Origin: Cephalothrix spiralis
Lineage: Eukaryota; Nemertea; Palaeonemertea; Archinemertea; Cephalotrichidae
Assembly: GCA_032353305.1 (NCBI GenBank)
Contig: JAUCNG010077774.1
Span: 1 to 14,118, forward strand
Direction of reading: 5' to 3'
Length of the DNA: 14,118 nt
In this document: positions 1 through 11,164 of the stretch, one piece after another
Numbering within the stretch: the first letter of the stretch is position 1
Layout of the letters: every line of letters begins with the position of its first letter
The notes under the pieces: generated by a model
Databases searched by the model: none
The model's input: only the letters and a program-made list of their open reading frames with translations
Told to the model about the DNA's origin: nothing
Program-made: the position numbers and the translations under genes

Positions 1-53
1 CCTAGTTGCTCATGTTCTTTGTTATTACTCATATCCGTCTTTGAAAATAAAGT

Positions 54-77
54 TATCTATCTATCTATCTATCTATC
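54..77. repeat. (TATC)6 microsatellite
   Basis: Six uninterrupted TATC units read directly from the sequence, inside the left-edge intron. Confidence 0.95.
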
Positions 78-391
78 ACCAGTGATGTCATATTTATATA
101 TGTTCCGAAGTTTGTCGAAGGCTCACTGAGAATGCGTTCGGGTTTTTGTTTAGAATGATTTTTAAACCAATGAACCGGGAAAAAAAGGAGTTTAGGAAAT
201 CCACGATTATGATTTGAGGTCATTAACAAGTGTCGGATCGAGATGTTGTTTTTTTGCATTTGATAGAGGAAGAGTTTCTAGGAATTGAAATAACAATTTT
301 TAAATATATTTTAATCGATAAAAAAGGAGAGAAAAAATCGATACACATTCTTACTATCTATTCTCGATAACAATTAATAGTCTAGAAAATC

Positions 392-720
392 AGGGGGGAG
401 GGGGTCATGGGAAAAATTGGCATACACGTATGCAGGGGGAATGGGTACATTTGTTTAGGCAAAAAAACATTTTTTTCCATTTTTTCCTCCTTTTTTGTGA
501 CTATTTTTAGGCTTTAAAATCATGTTTTTTGACCAATATTATTACTTATATAAGATTAAAGCACCATTTGAAATTAAATTCAGTAGCAAAATAAGCTACA
601 AAAGGGCTAAAAAGGCCCTTTCAAACTTTTGCCATGCCATTTTGGGGTTGGGTGGGTACTCAACTCAATTTTGCTAATTTTCGGCATACGTATATGCCAC
701 TTTTTTCCATGACCCCACCT
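392..720. mobile_element. Probable MITE bounded by about 40-bp inverted repeats, next to an exon donor
   Basis: The left arm 392-433 and the reverse complement of the right arm 684-720 share GGGGTCATGG, then an A-rich run, then TGGCATA and ACGTATGC. They differ by a few substitutions and short indels. The internal part is A+T-rich with no coding potential. The right arm ends 21 bases from the donor of the S1 exon at 741. No clear target-site duplication was found, so the true ends are uncertain. Confidence 0.6.
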
Positions 721-741
721 GGAAAAACACAAAATTCTTAC

Positions 742-972
742 GCCTCTTAATAACTCTCCTATCATCCCGTTCCATTCCGATTCGTTTTGGCCGGCAGCTT
801 TTGTTACCATAGCACCATATTTATTATCATCCACAGTTTTGATGTAATATTCGAAACCTGCTTCTTTTGCAATGTGTTTTGATAAATCAGCACAATAACC
901 TTCATAACGGTCATTTCCGATCAACGGTTTTCCCTCTTTTGACATGTTTTTAAATTCCAGAAATGGGTCAGT
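742..972 (-). CDS. iGluR exon, ligand-binding domain S1
   Basis: 77 codons, phase 0/0. The acceptor is TTTTGATTTTCAG before ACTGACCCA, and the donor is GGC followed by GTAAGAAT. The peptide runs TDPFLEFKNMSKEGKPLIGN, then DRYEGYCADLSKHIAKEAGF, EYYIKTVDDNKYGAM, and ends WNGMIGELLRG. This is the classical S1 core: P-F/Y strand, GN-D/E-R-Y/F-EGYC-x-DL, helix, then W/NGM-x-GEL. By homology with AMPA receptors, the Tyr of DRYEGY is the residue stacking over the glutamate ligand. The P-x-T and Arg contacts belong to the next exon, which is left of this window. Sequons NMS and NES are present. The open frame continues upstream through the intron to 1140, but that part is not receptor-like and overlaps a MITE. 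Confidence 0.95.
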
Positions 973-3900
973 CTGAAAATCAAAATAATACGTGTTTAAA
1001 ATTTTAGGACATTGTATCGCTAAAAACGCTTCAGCTCGCTCTACAGTACAACATGGCCGCATGTTTAGAATGTTCCCATTTATTACCCATAATGCAACGC
1101 AAAAACCTCGTTTTGGGTAATTTTGCCTCGTTTGGCTCAAAAATTACCGAAAACGAGGTATTTACGTTGCACTATGGTCAGTCTATGGGTATAGTAATAA
1201 AATGGGAACCTTCTAAAATGGTATCAAAAATGGAACAAAATTTTCGAAAAGCAGCAATGTTGTACTGTAACTGGATTGTAATTTTACATAACGCGATCAG
1301 GAAATTATATGTTTTGATTAGGTTGATGCAGGTACTAATCATCATTTGCAAGAACGTGAGAGAGAGAAAAAATTATCAAAACATTTTTAACAAATGAGCC
1401 AGCATTTCGGATTTTTCATCTTGCTTAATCCCCATCCTTTTGGGAGTTGAAAAATTTGATTATTTTGTCAGTAACTTCGTCAATGCTGGACGTGTCATCA
1501 CCTTTTAATCTCAATGCCCATCAATTGACCGTTTTTATTTTTTTGATACAGATCGCGGTTTCGTTTATGATCACAAAACTAGAATGTATCCATTTTTGAG
1601 TTGTAATTGTTAAGTGACAATAACTACGGCATGAAGAAGAATTTTGATATCACATAATATTTTCTATGCCAATTACTAAATTGAATAGGGATTTTGTTTT
1701 CTGGGACACCGTGTATACCACAATCGTCGGAGTAGTATAGCAAGTTAAGAGATGGTCTGTATGGGGGGGGGGTAGGTCATCTCACATTTCATAGCTTTTC
1801 TGCTAATCTCACATCTAATAGGTTTTTTAGGGTGTAGCGTATCCCAGTTTTCTCACCTCTCATAAGAAAGGGGTCGAGAGTGACTCGAGAAGGCCTATTT
1901 GCTTAAACGCTTTTTAGTCAAAATGTAACAGTAAAAAACAACAGCTAATTAGTGTCTTATTTCAATTCATTTTCTTGGGCTTATTTCCGACCTCACTGCT
2001 CACTAAAGAATTAAGATGCTCACGGCTCAATTATGTACGTTTTCAGCACACAGCACATGTTTTGAGCATGCTCACTGCTCACTGCTAAAACTTTGTGTGT
2101 ACTAATTGCTCACTGCATGGGATTTATAGTTTGCTCAATGCTTATTGCATGTGATTTAAGTGTGCTTAGTGCTCACTGGATCTCAATGCAACTAATGCTA
2201 ATCTCGATTCTCATAGTTTTTAGGGGGTTATCGCACATCTCACAGCTTTTTCACCCCCAATCACAGGACCCTACACTAAGCCTCTTAATAGTGCGTATAT
2301 AGCCGAGCGGACCGAGGCGATTTTTTAAATAATGTGTCAGATTTCAACTCCACACTGAATAAATTTGGCTGTTTTTTTAATAAAGTGTGTCTATTGATGT
2401 TTGTACTGGTATGCCAAACAAATAGTTTCATATAATAGCTAGCAGTTTTTATGCTCTCAAATGAACCGTTCCTGAAATATTGGTTATTTTGTGGCGCTTC
2501 ACCTTTTTTAATATGTCACTACGGGTCACGTGAGTGACGTGACACAAGTTTGAAGAGAAGGGCCGTATCAAGAGCCCTCTTGGTCGTATTTCTATCTGTC
2601 CACAGTACAAACCGAGTATCTAAACCCAACCGTTTCCGAATTATCGGCCTCTAGATATTGAGTCTAATACAAATACTGAAGTCAACATGTTTTAAGGCTG
2701 GCCAAATTCGGACCTTAATACTGAGATTGGATTGAATCTAGGAGAGTTTTCACGGTGTCTAGACTAACCATGTCTACAGCTTCTCATTAGAATTCCTACT
2801 CGAAAGACGAAACCCTGAGAACAAAAATGAAAGTAATTTGAAATAGACAAATTTGAAAAATAAAAATTATATCATGAAAAAGATACACCGAAAACACATT
2901 ATCACGAATGCAACAAAAAAATACAAAATACTTCGATGATTAGGATTGATAAATTTTGGGTCTCTATTGGTTTTCGTTAATCCTTATAAACGGCGCGGTA
3001 CTATATTCGCCGGTAAATGTGCCTCTTTGTTGACCAGTAAAACCCTGTGGTGGATTTGATCCATGATGTCCCATCATTATTTCCTGAAAATTTCAAAATC
3101 GCGGGTTGCACAGTTATCGAGAAATGCGCATGCGCGGTCGAGTTTTATGACATCGAATCCCAGTAAAATAGGGTCATGTTTCTATCTGTCCGTAATACAA
3201 TTATATGATGTAAAATTAGCCGTTACAGAGTTATGACGTCAAACCGATTTGATTCGTTAATAACTTTGTAACGGCTGATTTTACGTAATATAATTGTATC
3301 ACGGACGGATAGAAATATTCACCTATTGTACCGGAATACACTGTCATGTTTGCGATTTGCGCATGCGTAACCCAAAAATTGACCGCGCATGCACATTTCT
3401 CGAAAACTGTGAAATCCGCGATTTTGAAATTTTCAGGAAATATGGATCAAAACCACCAAAGGGTTTTACTGCATGGTCAACAAAGAAGCACTTTTACCGG
3501 CGAATATAGTACCGTGTATAGATGGTGTCGTGGCGGCCATTTTGACTATTGAAAAAATAAATCCTAACTCAATAAGAAGTTTTCTGCAATTTCCAAGAAG
3601 GACTGAATCGGAAAGTGTTTAAAAATAAAATTCTTAAGCTTCAAACGACATTCCACATTATTTAACTATTAAATTCCCGTCAAAACCTAAGTATTTATTT
3701 ATTAATAACTGGATTGTTCAACTTACCAATATGCCTACTATGGTGTAGGTTGGCAAGGCATCATAATATTCACCTTTAGTGACCAAAGAGCTACCGCTTC
3801 GAACATAACAGAGCCCTTCAAGAAGCGGGGTCACCTTTTCCTGAGACTGAAAAATGAGGTGACCTTCAAATCTATTATTCATTGCGCATGCGCGTTATAT

Positions 3901-6900
3901 TTAATAGATGCATGCCACAGTCAGATATTGATGTATTTTAGATACAAGAGTAAACTTTGCGAATAATTTGCAAAGTGAGATGACATTGAAGTATAAGAAT
4001 TGCCCAAACCAAAAAAAATAATACTTTTTCATCGCACAAAATGTTGTGCCTCAAGCCAGAAGCAGAGTATATCAGAGCTCAGAAGCAGAGTATATCAGAG
4101 GTAGGGCTAAAGTAATGCTGATCGAAAGTACTTTAAACACCGGTGATTAGAAATGAATTGGAATTGGGACACTTGAACGATTAGAGTTGGGAGATTTTAA
4201 ACACGACTTCTCATCAAGAAACACTTATGATGGCTTTAATTTTGATTTAGAGCATTATAAAACTAGTGAATGCCCAGCCCAGTCTAGTGAATGCCCAGTT
4301 TCGTTGCATCAGCTACGTGGTGCATTCAATAAGTAATGAGAACAATTTGATTTGCATTGCTATGGTTACAATAGCATGTGGACTGTAGCAGGTTTTCACC
4401 TGACGGCGATGACTAAAGATTTTGAAAAAATGCAGTAAAAAATCGAGCTGTGTTATTCGGTAAAACTCAAGAAATCAGGATAGGAAAGCGATGGAATGTT
4501 GCAAGAGATACATGTAGAAGACATTATGAGCCATGCTTCGTTTCAAAGATAGTCTAGACGATTTTCAGAAAGACAAGATATGGTCATAGGGTAAACAGAC
4601 TGCGTAACACCGCAGTCTGCGCGCATAGAGGACCGCATTGAGGATACTCGTATCAAATAACCGTCCGATCAGGGGTGGGGGGGGGGGTTGTCTTGAAAGT
4701 GCATGCAGCAACCCGGGTGGGGTGGCTGTAATGTCTTGAAAGTGAAGTTCTAGTCTCGATAATGGGTGGGTATCCAGAGACTTATGTCTTGAAAGTGCAG
4801 TTCGTGTCTCGATAATGGGTGGGTATCCAGAGACTGATGTCTTGAAAGTGAGGTTTTTGTTTCGATTATGGGTGGTGTCTAGAAAGAATTGTCAGAAAAA
4901 TGTCAAAAAGGGTTCATATTTTTAACAAATAGTACGCGTCTCCCATTTTTTGTACACGGTGGAAATTTTTTTCAAAACTTTCTGTGGCGCAGATTTTTTT
5001 TGGCCAAATTTAGCAATTTTTTTCACCGTGCTCAAATTTTTTCCAAAAAAAGGTGGGTGTTTTTCTACCGGGGGTCTGAAAAGTGAAAAAAGTGTCAAGT
5101 TAGTGATGGTTTGGGGTGAGTGTCTTGAGGTTGTGTCTGGAAAGCGACGCAAATGTCAAATTAGTGAAGGGGTGGTGGGTCACATTGTAAAATTTCAAAA
5201 AAATTTCACTTCCGAGACGTTGGTGCATGCACTTTCACGACAACCCCCCCCCCCCCTGGTCCGATAGCTGTCAGAATGATAACTGTGTCTATTGGGTGTC
5301 ATTTGAGGGACTGCATGCAGACGCGATTATGAACGATGACGGAGGAAGAAGAGACACCAAATGTGGGAAAGTGGTTGGAGGGGTCAACCAAAAGGGGTCC
5401 ATGAGTCAAAGCAACCCATAAAATAATTTTAGGAGGAATTGTATAACATTTTTAGGAGAAATGCGACATTTACCTATTCCCTGGCATGAAATTCGGCGGG
5501 AAAGGAGATCGATTTTATTCATAAGAAGAAGAGATTAAGGAGGCATTGTCGTCAGGTAAAACCTGCTACAGTCCATGTGCTACTGTTACCATAGAAAGCA
5601 GATACAGACTTGGGATTTTTATCACAAGTTACACAATATCCATACCGAGGTCATACTAGAAGGGCAAAGTGTTTCGATGATTCGAAGTACCCTTCCCAAA
5701 TTATTCTCATTACTTATATTAACGGTCCAATGACGTCATTAAATGTAAATAGGTTCAAATCGGTTAACATGTTATATAATGTTAGCGGTTAATCGCTCCA
5801 AGCTCTAATTAAGATGTTTTCTCCGTTTTCTTATCAAAGCGAAAGTCCAGAGATGCGAGAGAATAACAAATATCGTGAACACAGAATCAGAACTCTATAG
5901 AAAAGCAAGAAGTCGAGAGAATAGAAAATATTAAAAAAACTGAATCATTTCAGACTTCAGTCCTTATCCTAAAAATCCAAAAATTATCGCAATAAAACAT
6001 GGAATATATTTAACGTCAATATATTTGTCGATTTGGTCTTTTGTCCTGAAGTCGTTTTGTCTTTATATCTTATGGGTAGACCCATATTTCAGCAACAGAA
6101 AGGAAAAGAATTCGTCTGAAACATAACTTTGAATTCTCCAAAAAAAGGCTCACAAAGTTTCAATAAAGCAAATTACCAGGCAGCGATGTATAGTTGATGT
6201 ATGATCGATGTATCGATTTAAGTCATAATCATTGATCGATTTATATTTTACGTAAACAATTGGGTGAAATTATGGTCGGATTCAATGGTACCCCCTCCCC
6301 CCCTCTAAAATCTCCGAATATATTGTTTAAACAAAATTTTATGGAATTTGTATTCTACGGCGGGCATTCATCATTGTTTTTGCTCCGCTACCAGTGCAAA
6401 ATTGCTCATCCGGATATCCGGCAATAATTCCACCCAATTGTGTATAAACATCAATTATACATTTTTTAATATACATGATAAAATATACATCAACTAGACT
6501 TCAGTTAATTTATTGCCATGTAAATGAGAAACATCGAAATACATCAAAATACATCAATTTAATGAGGTTTGATGAATGAAAGAAGTCAATATACATCGAT
6601 ACATCAAAATTATACACCAATATACATCGTGCATATATACATGTTCAATACTATGCGAGCCATAAAAAAGTACAAAAAGAGTGATTTTGATATCAACACA
6701 CGAGTCAAAGACTATAGTGCCATTCAAATTAAGACCCAAGACTATTATAAGATCCAGTGTAAGAACGAACCAAAATAGCGTTTAAATCGGCTGTATCGTA
6801 TAGCATTTTAGTTCGTTCTTACACTGCAACTAACAATAGTTTAAATAACCTTAAATACGACTATCCACAATTAATAAATAAGGTATAAAAAAGTTATTAA

Positions 6901-9900
6901 AGCACCGAATGAATTCCTAACCTCCTCTTCTATTCTATTGTAAGTTAGTCAAAAACATAGAAGAAGAAAAATTATACCCTACCGCGAATTTATCATTGAA
7001 AATGATTATACTCACTAAAATGCTACATATAGTTTTTGTGCTATTTAAAGATGTATTTGTATTATCATTGTCATGTAAGCCACTGGAAATTATTAGTCCG
7101 TCTAGTTCCGTCCAGTTACCAATCTGAAAAATCAATCAGAAACATTATTTTAAATTTTGCCTCTTAGCTTACGTTGCGGTAACTCTTGGACGAATTATTA
7201 AACTATCTAGATATCACATGTCTGGAGTTCATATAACATGTCTGGATTTAATAAGAGCATGATCACGTGAGCTAAATCAGTTATCATGAACTCTTCATCG
7301 TAATGTTTGGTTTTCCAGGATAAATTCCAGGACTCGAACCACATGCTGCGTTGAAATGCACTTAATATCATTCTTGCGTTGCTCGAATGCATTTGGCTCT
7401 CGTCATGAAGTATATCATTGAGTAGGCTTACCAAACATAACAATGAAATAACTATTCGGCTACAATGTACACATCCCATGTGTGTGGGCATAAACGTGAT
7501 CCTCTACAACATGGCAAACAACGCAACCGCACAGCGTCAAAAATCATAATCGTGATTTTCGTACCCATACTAGCTACTCGAAATTTCTTAGACTTCCAAA
7601 AAATCCCAATTGCGTTAGAATACCAGCACCAAGTGCAGAAGTTAGTTGATTAACAACATGGATTAATCAAAGTACATTTTTTGTAAAATTCATTAAACAA
7701 ATCTTTAACATGTTAAAAATTCATTTTAAATTGAATAATTCACTTTAGAGATATTATCAAAACAATAAATAAAGAAATTGATACCGTTCTTAGTCCCTGT
7801 CGGAGTTCAATTCCCAATACATCTAGATAGAATCCAGTTCTGTAACCACTCTCTGTAAAAGCTATTCTTCCCGTGAGACCCTTTATATTCATCTGAAAAA
7901 GACGATATTAAAGAAGATTATAGGATATCATCTGAATTTCAATAAAAAAGGGCAAAGTAATCTCAACCGGCTCAGAGAGGATAGGAATTTAAATTTTGTA
8001 ATTTAAGAATTGCTTCCCACTGATATCAGTCAAAACAAGAAGATTATATGAGATTTATTTAATAGCAGCAAAATTTATGAAAGTAAAAGATGTCAATAAA
8101 TATAACTTATTGCCTGAAAATCGGAAATACAGTTATGTCATTTTTTAAAGTTTGAAATAGGGACCTCCACATCCACTGTGGCAGCACTGAATTTTATAAT
8201 AAGTTGACCCATCATAAAATACTCCCTTTCCTTAAAATATACTTTATTATGAATATTATAATTTATGATGACATCAATGTTTCATGCTTGAAACATTATA
8301 AATGATTTTGAATCCATAATCTTCAAAAGTCAAATTTTTTTTACCAGGGTTTGTACTGTTTGTAGCCAAAGAGATTTGTGATCATATTCGAATAAATTGC
8401 CGATTTAAATTAATATTTTCGCATTTTAATAGCTCATTATCTATTTTACGGACTTATTACACGTACGGTGTTACCTGGTGTTACTACTGGAAAACTGTAC
8501 AAATACGTTTCTCGTCCATATTAATTGATCTTAATTAGCGCGGATGAATTTCTATCTCATGATGTGTCACTAAACGCTCGAGTCGGGTCAACGCGTAATT
8601 CACAAATTGACTTTGAACTTGCCAAATACTAGTGGCTGGGAACTTGCCAAACTAGGCGTCATAATTTAATATGTTAAATGATTTAAAATACATTATTTAA
8701 TGAGATTTAAAAGACAAAATTTAATCGGTTTTATCACAGGAAAGGAGATTAATTATTTTAATGTTTAAAACATGATAATTATGTTTAAAGTGTGGTACAT
8801 ATAAATGAACATCTGGGAATCCGGTACATGTATTTATTTTGGACAAGTTCTGGTACGCGTTTTTGCGCATGGGAGTGAATCGACCAAACCGCACATTTAT
8901 ATTATAATACCACCTCACCTGTGCAAAAAACTCTCAGCCGCAAGTGGAAAAACAATTGGATCTCTCATCCCGATACAAAGACATCAGAATACAATTCATT
9001 GAGTACATGTACTTAAAAAACTGTACCACACGTTAGCTAGTCATACCGGTAAGTGATCACGCCTCCGGGATTTTGGGCTATAAGGATTATGGTAAGTGTA
9101 ACACAATCCATCACTGAAGTAAGAGTTCATTCATCGGGGTCTCGAGGTATACACCAATCCCAGCACCAGAAGGATATACAGATGACGTCATATTTTGACC
9201 TAATTATGAATTGACGCTGCTAGTGTTCTTCTCTTTCAAATAAAGTAAATTTGATGCAAATCTATCAAATAACAATTGAGCTACATCAATTTCCCCAAAG
9301 GGCCAAAAAAAGTTCCCTAGTATAGGAGCTAGGTTAATCCAGAGAGAAAAAAGCGTTTGTGAATTTTTTATGACTTTTTAATTTTTCTAAATTTCTTATT
9401 CAATTTACTATTCAGAAAAAGTTTATCAAAATTTGACAATGCACTGAAAATATTCCAGATTTATTTTTTGAGTGATCGAAGACAAGATGTTTCGGGAGAA
9501 TCGTCGTTTCTCCCTTAAGCTTACTACAAATGTTTATAGTTAGGAAACCGATCTGCACCAAATCTGTTTTATTCGGGAGTATAAACCAGGCTCTCAATTA
9601 TTTGCAAACTAAAATATTCATAATCAAGTCACTATACGACGTCATCCTTGCTGTTTTCCATAATATTGGGACACACTGTATATCCTGGTTGAATACTTTT
9701 TGGAATTGGACGCAAGGTTGAAATGGTGCACCTTTGGTGCAGACTGTGCACGAGTAACACGAGAAAAAAGTTGATCCGTACACTAATCAATAGAAAATAT
9801 ACTTACATTGAGCAAAGTTTCTCTCAAAAATTCTCCATGCATCCATGGCGTATATGGCGCTTTACAAGGCACTCCTTTTGTATTATTATTATACAATTCA

Positions 9901-11093
9901 CCTCTTCGGAAATTTTCTAAAAAAGTTTTACTATTTTGTTTTTTGATATAATCTAATGTTTTACTAATTAATTTTACTCCATCAACAACTAAAGCACTAT
10001 CGACCTGCAAAAGAAAAATCATAAAAAATATAAGACGGAGATATAAAATGCGTGTTATTCTAATGTGATCCAAAATGTTTAAATTGGTTCAAAAACCTCA
10101 AAAACATTACAAGAAAACCTGACATATATAGTTAAATTGATTTGTATTTGCTTGCATCATTTTTGCACAACACAACACTAAAATAACTTAGCTTCCCTCT
10201 GGTGGATTTATCTATGGTTTTATTGATGATTCAATTTGAAAAGCTAAAAGTTTCAGAATTTTCCCGCCAAATCTGTGGTTCTGCCGATATTTTGAAAAAA
10301 GTGGCGGTAATACTTTAATCTACTTGCCGTAGTCTGATCATAAAACTATTAGATTAGATTCATTATGGTCGAAAACCCCTATTACATCCGTAGCCCAATA
10401 ATAAGAAGTCTCAAAATTAACAAAATTAGGAATACCAATTTTAACGACTGCACTCAAAATGGCCGGTATTTTAGTAAGGACACTAGTAATTGAGATTGAT
10501 CAATCACATTGATATTTCTAGATTCTTCAGGGTTGAAAACCGTAGGGTAGATCAATGTTTCATGTTATTAGGCCATTTAACTAACAAGCTATGAGCGATC
10601 TAAATTTCATAAAATTAGCGGCGTCCGAAAATGACAGTTTTTTTAGTTTGGGAACTAGAGATAAAAAAGAAATACTTTAGTATTTTTTAAATCCTTGGTC
10701 CAAAAAACCATGCTTGGGGTAGGTCAAGGTTCCATGTTTCTGACCCCATTACCGTCCGAGTTATGTTATACTTCACCAATTTGTACACGGTTTTCGATTT
10801 ATATTGAACCATCAATGAAACCAAAGAGACATAGCCGCAATAATTTCTGAAACATTTTGGCAAAACGGAACAACCAACAGGTTGATCCCTGTTGCATTTC
10901 ATTCAAAATTTTGATGGCTGGCTACGTCACAGATTTTGACCCGTTCCGTATCGCGTTTCGATTGAAACGACGCAAATAATAGCCAAGTTTACTAATACAA
11001 TCCGGCCGCCAAATCCGGACATCAGTTTTTGGATAGTAATAGTAGTGGTAGTGGTGGTGGTGGTAGTGGTAGTAGTGTAGTAGTAGTAGTAGT

Positions 11094-11164
<71 letters not shown>

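Larger units (their letters stand above)
1..741 (-). other. Intron 3' of the S1 exon (runs off the left edge)
   Basis: Starts with GTAAGAAT on the minus strand at 741 and is not closed in the window. It holds a TATC microsatellite at 54-77 and an inverted repeat pair at 392-433 and 684-720. A small hairpin lies between them (AAAGGGC at 601-607 with GCCCTTT at 615-621). No receptor-like reading frame was seen on either strand. Confidence 0.75.
973..3726 (-). other. Intron between exon B and the S1 exon
   Basis: Holds a TA-flanked MITE (1042-1269), a weak trace of a LINE-type ORF1 (about 1370-1595), a G run at 1763-1772, a degenerate GCTCACTG-rich stretch (about 1990-2180) and a large foldback palindrome (2940-3567). 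Open frames on the plus strand at 1053-1397 and 3294-3552 fall inside the inverted repeats and are not genes. Nothing else recognisable was seen in 2180-2940. Confidence 0.7.
3847..7015 (-). other. Intron between exon A and exon B
   Basis: Holds two short direct repeats (4057-4100 and 4263-4298), a nested inverted-repeat element (4360-5594), a GATGTAT-rich element (6183-6632) and a strong hairpin (6755-6826). Between 5600 and 6180 I see only A+T-rich sequence and one CRE-like TGACGTCA at 5731-5738. No further receptor-like exon was found. Confidence 0.7.

Noticed and set aside
973-1140. Upstream extension of the S1 open frame (177-codon frame from 1140 to 607)
   Set aside because: The receptor-like sequence begins exactly at the CAG acceptor (972). 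The extension has no receptor similarity and reads through the MITE.
1053-1397. 114-codon plus-strand open frame
   Set aside because: Its first half is the inverted-repeat MITE 1042-1269; no motif, and antisense to the receptor intron.
3294-3552. Two overlapping plus-strand open frames
   Set aside because: Both lie in the right arm of the foldback palindrome and have no protein-like features.
4889-5421. Overlapping plus- and minus-strand frames of 64-105 codons
   Set aside because: Low-complexity F/K-rich translations of A/T runs within the composite repeat; frames overlap on both strands.
7207-7491. 94-codon minus frame with ITDL resembling an ATD strand
   Set aside because: Out of order for the gene, no consistent alignment on either side of the four residues, and of a length that can arise by chance.
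7432-7503. Minus-strand candidate exon ending SRIVISLLCL before GTAAGC, a possible third linker version
   Set aside because: Good donor and phase 0, but the acceptor is mediocre and the peptide shares only hydrophobicity with exons A and B.
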